A DNA stretch of 64,000 bases, from assembly GCF_007097395.1 (NCBI RefSeq), contig NZ_VKDC01000008.1:286677-350676 (forward strand), read 5' to 3'. The notes under the pieces were generated by a model, which worked only from the letters and a program-made list of their open reading frames with translations, was not told the DNA's origin and searched no databases. The position numbers and the translations under genes were made by a program. Below are positions 53,647 through 62,055 of this stretch, piece by piece (within the stretch, counting starts at the first letter, position 1; each line of letters begins with the position of its first letter). The stretch comes from Fulvivirga sp. M361 (lineage in GTDB: Bacteria > Bacteroidota > Bacteroidia > Cytophagales > Cyclobacteriaceae).

Positions 53647-55044
53647 ATGAGAAGATTTAAAAGTTTGTTAATAGGCCTATGTATTCAATTAAACACTTGC
53701 TTATTATTTGCTCAAAACAATGAAAACAGCTTGCAAAAACAGCCGAATATTATTCTTATCATGGCTGATGATATGGGCTATGAATGTTTAGGTGCAAATG
53801 GTGGGGTGTCTTATGAAACTCCGAATCTAGACAGACTATCAGAAAAAGGAATAAAATTTAACTATGCTATTTCGCAACCCTTATGTACGCCTTCAAGGGT
53901 TAAAATAATGACAGGCAGATACAACTCTCACAATTATAAAGCATTTGCTTATCTCGATGTTCAGGAACGAACATTTGGGAATGTTTTAAAAGATGTTGGT
54001 TATGAAACATGTGTGGTGGGTAAGTGGCAGTTAAATGGTACGAGATCAAAAATTGAATCATCAGAGGAAGCTGAGCTATTGAATCGTCCACATCATTTTG
54101 GTTTTGATGAGTACTGTTTATGGGAATTTATAAGTATAAAAGGGGCTAAAACAGGAACAGAATACGGTAGCAGATTTGCCGATCCTCTACTATATCAAAA
54201 CGGTAAACAATTAAAAGGTTTAGAGGATACTTATGGACCCGATGTGGTAAGCGATTATGCTGTCGATTTTATAAAAAGAAAAAAGGACAAGCCATTTTTT
54301 CTTTATTATCCTATGATGTTGGTGCATTCGCCATTTGTTCCAACTCCAGATTCAAAAGAATGGAGTAATAAGAGTTTAAGGTTGAAAAAAGACAATCGTT
54401 TTTTTAAAGATATGGTTGAATATACCGATAAAATAGTTCAAAAATTGATTGACGCCGTAGAAGAGCAAGGACTTTCTGATAATACGATTATTATTTTTAC
54501 GGGTGATAATGGAACTCATATCTCTTTAACGACCCAAACAGTTAATGGTCCATATCCAGGGGGTAAAGGTACCATGGCAGATGGAGGGACCCATGTTCCT
54601 ATGATTGTTTCTAATCCTTCCAAAATTAAGAAAGGATTTGAGTATAATAGTCTGTTCGAATTCAGCGATTTTGTACCCACATTTGCTGAATTAGCGGGAG
54701 CTCCAATTCCTGAAAATATTGACGGAAAAAGCCATTATTCTCTTTTTACAGGACAGAACCAGAAAGAACGTAATACGGTATTTGTTCATTATGACCCTTT
54801 AAAACCAGGAGGGAAGGAGCGCTGGTATGGGCGTTTTGTGCGCAATAAACCCTATAAGCTTTATAACGATGGTAGATTTTATAATGTAAGCCAGGACCCA
54901 AAGGAAAAAGAGCCCATTCCTGAGGATAAACGTACTAAAAAGGAAAAAAAATTAGTAAAAGAATTTCAAAGTGAGTTAAATAAAGCTCCCGATTTTCATT
55001 TCAAACAGCCATCAGCATACAGAAGAAATAAACTTAAGTTTTAA
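53647..55044 (+). CDS. Sulfatase, S1 family (formylglycine type)
   Basis: A 465-residue secreted sulfatase with signal peptide up to LLFAQ. Active-site motif CTPSR with Cys80 in QPLCTPSRVKIMTGR; metal ligands Asp41-Asp42 in LIMADDMGYECLG; GKWQLNG; the second metal site IFTGDNGTH near residue 285. The C-terminal end is enriched in Lys and contains RRNKLKF. The family matches the S1 sulfatases of fucoidan and porphyran clusters, and the gene sits between GH95 and the first barrel-type paralog. Position of the removed sulfate is unknown. Confidence 0.88.
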   Translation: MRRFKSLLIGLCIQLNTCLLFAQNNENSLQKQPNIILIMADDMGYECLGANGGVSYETPNLDRLSEKGIKFNYAISQPLCTPSRVKIMTGRYNSHNYKAFAYLDVQERTFGNVLKDVGYETCVVGKWQLNGTRSKIESSEEAELLNRPHHFGFDEYCLWEFISIKGAKTGTEYGSRFADPLLYQNGKQLKGLEDTYGPDVVSDYAVDFIKRKKDKPFFLYYPMMLVHSPFVPTPDSKEWSNKSLRLKKDNRFFKDMVEYTDKIVQKLIDAVEEQGLSDNTIIIFTGDNGTHISLTTQTVNGPYPGGKGTMADGGTHVPMIVSNPSKIKKGFEYNSLFEFSDFVPTFAELAGAPIPENIDGKSHYSLFTGQNQKERNTVFVHYDPLKPGGKERWYGRFVRNKPYKLYNDGRFYNVSQDPKEKEPIPEDKRTKKEKKLVKEFQSELNKAPDFHFKQPSAYRRNKLKF

Positions 55045-55053
55045 AATAAAAAA

Positions 55054-56250
55054 ATGAAACTATATTTAATTGCAATTATTTTCGCCTTGATTTTTATCAA
55101 TGCCAATGCTCAAACTGGTTCTGAAAGAAACTCGCTTGTGGGCTCTTGGGGAGTACGCCTAATAGTTGAAGGAGGAGTACAATTGGATAAAGCCAACTCA
55201 TCTGGCGATTGGGTAAAAGGGGCACAGGATATTGTGGATAATCTCCCAACAGTTGGCCACGTGTTTACAAACTTCACGCATCGTGCCCATGGCTACTGGT
55301 TTACCTTAAGGGATAATCCTTATGTAGATGTTGCCAAGGAAATCCATCCTGAATTTGTGCCTTCTCTTGAAAATGAAAAAATAATTCTGGATGTAATTGA
55401 CGTATTACATAAGGGAGGAAAAAAAGTAATTCTTTACATCGCTACCGATGGGCCTTCAGCAAGATCGGGTACAAAAGACAATGCGGAATATAAGGCAGCT
55501 TGGGAAAACTATTACAACACAAAATTTGATGGTGATGAAGGTTTGGCCTACCGTACTTTATGCAAAGGTTTTATCGAAAGGTTTAAAGGTTTGGCAGATG
55601 GATATTGGCTGGATCATGTGGGCGGAATTGCTGGTGAATTAGCAGATTTTATTAACATGATTAGAGAGGTAGATCCAACTGTTATGATAGCCTCTAATGG
55701 CATAGTGGAAAATGAGCGTTCGAATAGATCAAAATATTTCAAAGATAAAAATGGAGATTATTTGGAAGTGGACTCAGACGGAACAAATGACCCGAATGAT
55801 AGAAATTATAGAATAAGGTCTTTTGATATAGATGATCCCTATACTGATTTTACCTCTGGTCACCCAACTCCTTTAGCCTGGGGGGCACCACCCAACTCAT
55901 GGGCATATGAAGAGTTTACATTTCCTGAAATAGTAGACGCAATGGCAAGCTATGACCCAACCAAACATAATGTAAAGCACGCCTGGATGCCAATGCGAAT
56001 GAAATGGACAAGCCCAAAGGCTGATTTGATGTTTGATGTAGAACAAGCCTATCGTTTTGTGCGGACTTTAACTGATGCAGGTTGTGCTATTACCTGGGGA
56101 AATACACAAACAAATGGTTCTATTACAAAAGAAGAAATGGACATTATGAAGGAAATAGACAAGAGATTAAGAATGAAACCAATGCCTGAATATATGCCAT
56201 ATAAAAGGCCTTCTGGAGCAAAATTGGTCGGAGAAACAAAAACTAAATGA
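55054..56250 (+). CDS. Secreted barrel-type protein, paralog 1 (unassigned family)
   Basis: A 398-residue exported protein with signal peptide ending ANAQ. It begins SLVGSWGVRLIVEGGVQLDK, then GHVFTNFTHRAHGYW and an Asp187 in ADGYWLDHVGG, the setting of a barrel nucleophile or base; later Glu286-Glu287 in SWAYEEFTFPE, the conserved VDSDG motif at 239-243, AWMPMRMKWTS and YRFVRTLTDAGCAITW. The pattern of alternating strands and helices suggests a TIM barrel, and the two acidic positions are kept in both other paralogs. I do not recognise a named family. The setting in a sulfated-fucose locus makes an endo-acting fucan hydrolase (GH107, GH168 or a new family) a reasonable guess only. Confidence 0.6.
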   Translation: MKLYLIAIIFALIFINANAQTGSERNSLVGSWGVRLIVEGGVQLDKANSSGDWVKGAQDIVDNLPTVGHVFTNFTHRAHGYWFTLRDNPYVDVAKEIHPEFVPSLENEKIILDVIDVLHKGGKKVILYIATDGPSARSGTKDNAEYKAAWENYYNTKFDGDEGLAYRTLCKGFIERFKGLADGYWLDHVGGIAGELADFINMIREVDPTVMIASNGIVENERSNRSKYFKDKNGDYLEVDSDGTNDPNDRNYRIRSFDIDDPYTDFTSGHPTPLAWGAPPNSWAYEEFTFPEIVDAMASYDPTKHNVKHAWMPMRMKWTSPKADLMFDVEQAYRFVRTLTDAGCAITWGNTQTNGSITKEEMDIMKEIDKRLRMKPMPEYMPYKRPSGAKLVGETKTK

Positions 56251-56339
56251 TGAAGCGCTGAACATAAACGAGTAAAAGGAAAAGTCTTGTAAATCGTACA
56301 GACTGGTACTTAGTAGCTTCTACAAATAAAAATTAGATT

Positions 56340-57272
56340 ATGAGAAACACCTGTATCCTTAAATATAACCAACTTACGCTTTTGTCATTAGTTTGTTTAT
56401 TCACGTTCAACAATCATACATCTGCTATAAGCTTAGAAAGAGCTAAACCTGTTGATATTTCTAACGAAAATCCAACGGAATGGGTGTTTAAGCAAGTAGA
56501 CGGCAAAGAGCTTAAAATGTCAGTTTTTTTACCGGATAATTATGCTGATTCGGAGAGGGAATTTCCTTGTATCTTATTTTTTCATGGTGGAGGCTGGAAG
56601 GGGGGGAAGCATAGTTGGCATTTTCCCGATTGCAGATATTGGAGTAAAAGGGGGGTGGTTGCAGTTTCCGTTGATTACCGGCTAAAAGACAGGGACAGTG
56701 TTGAGGTTCCCTTGGAATGTGTCAAAGATGCCAAATCTGCTGTTCGTTTTCTTCGGGCAAACGCAAACGAATTAAAAATTGATACCGAAAAAATCGTTTG
56801 CGCCGGTGCTTCAGCCGGTGGACAGTTGGCTGCTGCTACTGCTATGATAACTGATCCTAAAAGTAATGATGATGTTTACAATCTCTCAATTTCTTGTATT
56901 CCCAATGGCCTTATCCTTTATAACCCATATTTCAAATGTGAGGAATGGCTTTCTCCAAAACACCATATTGTGGAAGGTTTGCCTCCTACCATAATCTTTT
57001 CGGGAGGAGCAGATCCTGTAGTACTGGAACAGGAAATGGTCGATTTTAATAATTCTGTCAAACAAGCAGGTAATATATCTGAATTATATATTGGGAAAAA
57101 TAGAAGACATGGGTTTTGCATTGGAATAAAAAAAACGAACCGCTTTTTTTATTGGTCACTCGAGCTGGCAGATCAATTTTTGTCAAAACAGGGTATTCTT
57201 TCCGGAAAGCCAATGGTAGAACGTCCTGATGGAGTACTACCGCTTAAAGAAGAGGAATTTTCTAGATATTAA
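56340..57272 (+). CDS. Secreted alpha/beta-hydrolase esterase
   Basis: A 310-residue enzyme with an N-terminal hydrophobic segment ending near residue 30. The HGGG oxyanion motif is in FFHGGGWKGGKH, the nucleophile elbow is CAGASAGGQLAAA (Ser about 160), the acid is in FSGGADPVV and the His in RRHGFCIG near 260. This matches the acetyl-esterase/hormone-sensitive-lipase-like group. It probably removes acetyl groups from the glycan, which fits the SGNH acetylesterase gene 123 bases downstream. Between the two genes only AT-rich sequence is seen. Confidence 0.82.
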   Translation: MRNTCILKYNQLTLLSLVCLFTFNNHTSAISLERAKPVDISNENPTEWVFKQVDGKELKMSVFLPDNYADSEREFPCILFFHGGGWKGGKHSWHFPDCRYWSKRGVVAVSVDYRLKDRDSVEVPLECVKDAKSAVRFLRANANELKIDTEKIVCAGASAGGQLAAATAMITDPKSNDDVYNLSISCIPNGLILYNPYFKCEEWLSPKHHIVEGLPPTIIFSGGADPVVLEQEMVDFNNSVKQAGNISELYIGKNRRHGFCIGIKKTNRFFYWSLELADQFLSKQGILSGKPMVERPDGVLPLKEEEFSRY

Positions 57273-57384
57273 ATCATGATTCTGTCACATTAATTAAGAA
57301 TTCAATAATTCTTGCAATAACATCGAAATGGTTTTTGTATGATTTTTTCAAAATATGAGTTTAAGTATTATAAATAAAAATTAA

Positions 57385-57397
57385 AAGGAGATAAGTG
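57385..57397 (+). promoter_or_regulatory. Shine-Dalgarno site before a GTG start
   Basis: AAGGAG lies just ahead of GTG 57395, in the right spacing. Most genes here lack such a site, so it supports this start. It is a minor feature. Confidence 0.55.
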
Positions 57398-58921
57398 AAA
57401 ATTATATATTTTATACTATTTTTTTTAGTTACAATCGGGGTAAACGCACAAACAAGGTTACCTGATATTTTATCCGACAATATGTGTTTGCAACAGTCGG
57501 CTGAAGTACAAATATGGGGTTGGGATACACCAGGCCAAAAAGTGGTCGTTGATCCATCGTGGGGTAAGCATTCGCAAACTATAACCGGTGAAGATGGCAG
57601 TTGGCTGATACGTATTACAACACCAAAAGCCGGAAAAACAGGTAGAATAAAAGTAACAGGGTCTACACAGCAAACCATTGAAAATATTGCATTTGGTGAG
57701 GTTTGGCTTTGTTCCGGACAGTCGAACATGGAAAGGGAATTAGGCCTTCGTAAAGGGCAAAAACCTATTGTCAATTTTTGGGAAGAAGCTAAAAAGGCAA
57801 ACTATCCAAAAATACGCATGTTCAAGGTTGCTACTGTAGCTTCGCAAATTCCATTGAGTAATTGCCAGGGAAAATGGGTGGTGTGCAACCAAAAAACCGT
57901 ATTTGACTTTTCGGCTGTAGGGTATTTTTATGCGCAGGCGCTTCACGAAAGCCTGTCTGTCCCAGTTGGCCTAATTCAATCATCCAGAGGAGGAACACCC
58001 GCTGAAGCATGGACACCAGAAGAAGGTATCGACGAGAAGTTGCGTGAGAAGTTTAAAACCTTGGAAACAAGCTTTCAACTTGATAGCAATTACTATAGAA
58101 CAGCACTAGATAATTATAAAAATGGGCTTATAGAGGAATCTCCTGACATGCCAGAAAGTGTTAGCCTGCTCAGAAACAAATACAAAAAGTTATCGGTGTT
58201 GTATAATGGCATGATTTCGCCTTTAACCAACTACACCATAAAAGGTGTCATTTGGTATCAGGGTGAAGCAAATGTTCCGAGCTGGAAAACGTATAAAACA
58301 CTGTTCCCAAATATGATATCGAGTTGGCGAGAGAAATGGGGTATTGGTGATTTTCCGTTTTATTTTGTGCAAATACCTCCTCACAATTACGGCGATAAAT
58401 ATGGAATGCCATTTGGGGTGCCAAAAATTGTCGAAGCTCAGTGTGAAGCTTTAAAACTACCAAATACAGGAGTAGCGGCTACACAAGACATAGGTACATT
58501 TTATGATATTCATCCGCCGCATAAAAAGGAGGTGGGTCGCCGCTTATCTTTAATTGCCCTGCACAAAACGTATAATAAAACAGATATTGTTTATGCCGCT
58601 CCTTTTTTAAGTTCATACAAAAACCAAGGCGAGGACATTGTTCTTCAAATTGAAACACCAGGTTCCGAATTGTACTTATTGTCTGCAGCAATTGGAGGGA
58701 TTTGGGCTTTCCATATCGCCGGCGAGAATAAAATTTTCTATCCAGCTAAGGTCAGGCAGGATGGCAATAAAATACGACTAAACTCACCCAAGGTGAAACA
58801 TCCGGTAGCGGTGCGTTACAACTGGGCGAACAATGCAAACGCAACAATTTACAACAAACAAGGATTGCCTGCGCTTCCTTTCCGGACAGATGACTGGGAC
58901 GAGTTTTTTTATGGTGAGTGA
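57395..58921 (+). CDS. Sialate O-acetylesterase-like SGNH enzyme
   Basis: A 508-residue secreted esterase with GTG start, supported by the AAGGAG site; MKIIYFILFFLVTIGVNAQ is the signal peptide. The N-terminal beta domain is RLPDILSDNMCLQQSAEVQI, as in the truncated gene at 43503. The SGNH active site is GEVWLCSGQSNMERE with Ser110; block II GLIQSSRGGTPAEAW, block III VIWYQGEANVPSW and a late DIHPPHKKEVG with Asp and His complete the triad. It deacetylates glycans outside the cell. Function in a fucan cluster follows from position, downstream of the alpha/beta esterase. Confidence 0.88.
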   Translation: MKIIYFILFFLVTIGVNAQTRLPDILSDNMCLQQSAEVQIWGWDTPGQKVVVDPSWGKHSQTITGEDGSWLIRITTPKAGKTGRIKVTGSTQQTIENIAFGEVWLCSGQSNMERELGLRKGQKPIVNFWEEAKKANYPKIRMFKVATVASQIPLSNCQGKWVVCNQKTVFDFSAVGYFYAQALHESLSVPVGLIQSSRGGTPAEAWTPEEGIDEKLREKFKTLETSFQLDSNYYRTALDNYKNGLIEESPDMPESVSLLRNKYKKLSVLYNGMISPLTNYTIKGVIWYQGEANVPSWKTYKTLFPNMISSWREKWGIGDFPFYFVQIPPHNYGDKYGMPFGVPKIVEAQCEALKLPNTGVAATQDIGTFYDIHPPHKKEVGRRLSLIALHKTYNKTDIVYAAPFLSSYKNQGEDIVLQIETPGSELYLLSAAIGGIWAFHIAGENKIFYPAKVRQDGNKIRLNSPKVKHPVAVRYNWANNANATIYNKQGLPALPFRTDDWDEFFYGE

Positions 58922-59009
58922 GGTTTAGGTTAAAAAGAATAGGAAACGAGTTTTCCGTATATGGATGGCTTTTGACAGAAATATGAAATACATGCTTTAA
59001 AACCAAATT

Positions 59010-61853
59010 ATGATGAAAAACTTACAAAAATTGATACTTTTTTTTCTGGAAAACAGGCTGTTTTCACGCATGAAAGCCGTTGTTTTATTAGCTTTTTTGA
59101 TCATTTGTTCTGACTCGGCAAACGCACAGACCTCAGAGGTAGAATGGATGGAAGGCTCTTGGGGTGTTCGCTTAATTATTAGAGGCGGAAAAGACTTAGA
59201 TACTTTTGTGGCTAATGGTTATGACTATGTTGAAGCAGCCAGGCAGATAGTTAGAGATTATCCTAATATAGGCCACGTAATGACAAATTTAACCAATAAC
59301 GCCAATAGTAGTTTATATACATTACGACAAAATAATTATATAGATATAGCGAATGAAATACATCCGGATTTTGTCCCAAGCCTAGAGAATGAACAAGTAA
59401 TTTTTGATGTCATACAAGTCTTTAGAGATGCAGGAATTAAAGTCATTCTATACATAAATCACTGGCCTAATATGGGCGAAGGGTCAGCGGCACAAATAGC
59501 CGGTTGGGAAAATTTCAAAACCGCAAGAGGTTTAGGTAACTACGACGCTTTTAATCTATTAATGCGAGGTTTTCTAGAGCGTCTTGATGGTTTAGTAGAT
59601 GGCTATTGGATTGATAAAATTGGTGGAGCGGACTCATCTATTCCACCCAAATCAATATTTATTAATCAGATTACAGAAACGAACCCTAACGCTGCGCTTG
59701 GTGTCAATTTTAGGAAGAGTTATTTCTCTGGTATAACCGTTGACTCAGATGGACCTGATGAAAGAGATCCAGATAATTATAAAGTCATAAAATATGAAGC
59801 CAATGATATATGGTCTCATTTTACAGCAGGTCATGTTACTTCCATAGGTGGACAAAAAGCACCATCAAATTCATGGGGTTATGATGAATTTACAGTTCCG
59901 GACATGGTAGAATCTCCGCTATCAGTACATCCTGAAACAGGTAGAGTAATTGTAAAACATATGTTTGCTCCCATTCGTCGACGTTGGTCCCAAGCTACGG
60001 AACCATTAATGTACGATAAGGACCAAGCCTACAGATTTGTGAAAAGAATTGTCGATGCCGGAGCAGCGATTACATTTTCGACAACAATCACCGCTGGTGG
60101 ATTGGCTACCCCAGATGAAGTAGAGGTATTAAAACATGTAAGTTCTCAATTGGCGGCTAATGCTGATTACGTGCCTTATGTAAGACCTGAAGGCGCTTTT
60201 TTAGTGGGTGAAACAGCACCTGATTACCGTCAGTACATTGATTTTCGAGAGTTACCAGAAAAAGACGTGAATGAAGCCGATTTTTCGCCTGCTTCAGCCA
60301 GTTCAGGAGCGCCAATAACTTACACGAGTTCAGACACCAGTGTGGCCATTGTTGTAAACAACCTGATTCGTTTGCAAGGTGCCGGTACTACCACTATCAC
60401 GGCATCTCAAGGTGGAAATGATACTTTCGCAGCAGCAGAGGATGTGACAAGACAGTTGACTGTTACGGGTGAAGATAGAAACTTTGCCCTAGGTGGTATA
60501 GCAACCCAATCTAGAACAATAGGGCATGCTGTAGCTTCACGTGCTATTGATGGCAATACAAACGGAAGCTTTCGTGAACGTTCTGTAACGATCGCAGCAG
60601 GTCCTAATGCATGGTGGGAAGTAGACCTGGGTGATACACATAGAATTACTGACATCATTGTTTTTAACCCCATAAGTAGATATCGTAGGAGGAGATCATC
60701 TAATTTCACAGTTTCTGTTATTAATAGTAGTGGTACAGTAACCTATTCACAAAGAATTACTGGTAGGTCTAACCCTTCTGTATCAATAGATGCTGGAGGC
60801 GTTCTTGGGCAAACTATTAGAGTGGAATCGAACCTTTGGCGTCCTTTAAGTTTAGCTGAAGTACAAATCTTTGGAAAAGAATTTTCAAAATTTGATCAAA
60901 GAATTACATTCTCTTCCATACCAGAAAAAGAATTAGGGGATGATGATTTTGATCTTGACGCAACGGCTAGCTCTGGATATAATGTTTCATATACCAGCAC
61001 CAATACTGATGTTGCAACTATTGAAGATGGGAAGATTCGTATTATAGCTGCTGGTACTTCTGATATAATAGCCTCTCAAGCGGGAGATGATATTTATAAT
61101 CCTGCGCCCGATGTAATTCGCGTATTGACTGTTGTTAAAAAGAACCTTGCCTTAAACGGTACAGCGACTCAATCTACAACATTGGGTGTTGCTGAAGCAT
61201 CACGAGCTATTGATGGTGACACCAATGGAAACTTTGGAAGTAATTCTGTATCGGCTGCGGCAGGGCCTAATGCCTGGTGGGAAGTAGATCTTGGTAACAA
61301 TTATAGCATTGCCGACATAACTATTTTTAACAGAACGAATAATTGTTGTATCAGTAGATTATCTGATTTTACAGTATCCGTTATCGATAGTAGTGGAGCT
61401 ATAACATACACAGAAACGATTACTACTGCGCCTACTCCTTCTATAACACTAGCTGCTGGAGATGCTGTTGGACAGATTGTTAGAATTCAATCGAACCTAA
61501 CCAGTACCTTAAACTTAGCAGAGGTTCAAGTTTTTGAAAGTGGATCTACCAGTTTACCAATAAATTCAGCAAGAACAAGTTCAGGGAAAACGACGCTTGG
61601 TGTGGAAACCTCAGACGCTGATGACGTAATTTATGTCTATCCCAATCCAGTAACCGATATCCTTAACGTTAAAATTAGCGGTTCAAAAACGGTTCAGTTG
61701 GATATAGTCAATTACGCTGGAAAAAGAGTGCTTTCTCAAGATATCAAAGAGGCGAGTGCAGTTGTTGATTTAAGTAACCTCTCTTCTGGGATATACATCC
61801 TTAAAGTAACAGATGGACAGCAAGTGCAAACCAAGAAAATAATTAAAAAGTAA
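59010..61853 (+). CDS. Secreted barrel-type protein with CBM-like domains, paralog 2
   Basis: A 947-residue exported protein. A 20-residue N-extension (about NLQKLILFFLENRLFSR) precedes the signal MKAVVLLAFLIICSDSANAQ. Residues 45-410 are the same barrel-type domain as paralog 1, with WGVRLIIRGG, Asp202 in GYWIDKIGG and Asp292-Glu293 in WGYDEFTVPD. An Ig-like segment (about 415-490), a discoidin/CBM32-like domain (about 495-625), a second pair (630-845), and a Por-type sorting tail (IYVYPNPVTDILNVKISG at about 872, to KKIIKK) follow. Secretion by the T9SS is implied. The catalytic domain lacks a known family name; a fucan or other marine polysaccharide substrate is inferred. Confidence 0.65.
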   Translation: MMKNLQKLILFFLENRLFSRMKAVVLLAFLIICSDSANAQTSEVEWMEGSWGVRLIIRGGKDLDTFVANGYDYVEAARQIVRDYPNIGHVMTNLTNNANSSLYTLRQNNYIDIANEIHPDFVPSLENEQVIFDVIQVFRDAGIKVILYINHWPNMGEGSAAQIAGWENFKTARGLGNYDAFNLLMRGFLERLDGLVDGYWIDKIGGADSSIPPKSIFINQITETNPNAALGVNFRKSYFSGITVDSDGPDERDPDNYKVIKYEANDIWSHFTAGHVTSIGGQKAPSNSWGYDEFTVPDMVESPLSVHPETGRVIVKHMFAPIRRRWSQATEPLMYDKDQAYRFVKRIVDAGAAITFSTTITAGGLATPDEVEVLKHVSSQLAANADYVPYVRPEGAFLVGETAPDYRQYIDFRELPEKDVNEADFSPASASSGAPITYTSSDTSVAIVVNNLIRLQGAGTTTITASQGGNDTFAAAEDVTRQLTVTGEDRNFALGGIATQSRTIGHAVASRAIDGNTNGSFRERSVTIAAGPNAWWEVDLGDTHRITDIIVFNPISRYRRRRSSNFTVSVINSSGTVTYSQRITGRSNPSVSIDAGGVLGQTIRVESNLWRPLSLAEVQIFGKEFSKFDQRITFSSIPEKELGDDDFDLDATASSGYNVSYTSTNTDVATIEDGKIRIIAAGTSDIIASQAGDDIYNPAPDVIRVLTVVKKNLALNGTATQSTTLGVAEASRAIDGDTNGNFGSNSVSAAAGPNAWWEVDLGNNYSIADITIFNRTNNCCISRLSDFTVSVIDSSGAITYTETITTAPTPSITLAAGDAVGQIVRIQSNLTSTLNLAEVQVFESGSTSLPINSARTSSGKTTLGVETSDADDVIYVYPNPVTDILNVKISGSKTVQLDIVNYAGKRVLSQDIKEASAVVDLSNLSSGIYILKVTDGQQVQTKKIIKK
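60475..61545 (+). repeat. Tandem CBM32-like domain repeats inside paralog 2
   Basis: Two copies of a discoidin-like domain with ATQS, ASRAIDG, GPNAWWEVDLG and LAEVQ motifs, about 660 bases apart. A third copy, close at the DNA level to the second, is in the last gene of the window at 63580-63980. Confidence 0.65.
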
Positions 61854-61866
61854 AATATGGATAAGA

Positions 61867-61897
61867 CACCGACGATTAAAACTGTCGGTGGTTCTTA
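61867..61897 (+). terminator. Terminator after paralog 2
   Basis: CACCGAC (61867-61873) and GTCGGTG (61884-61890) are perfect 7-bp complements with a 10-base loop, 13 bases after the stop, followed by GTTCTTATTT. Confidence 0.65.
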
Positions 61898-62055
61898 TTT
61901 AAAATGAACCCCTGTCAAGTCATACAAACTTTGATATCGGACTTGAAGAAAATTTGCCTTCAGAACATAAATTTTCTTATAACTGCTGGCCTAAGAAACA
62001 ACCAATCAATTGAATATGAATATAATTTTTACTCAAACTTTAAACCAACACGATT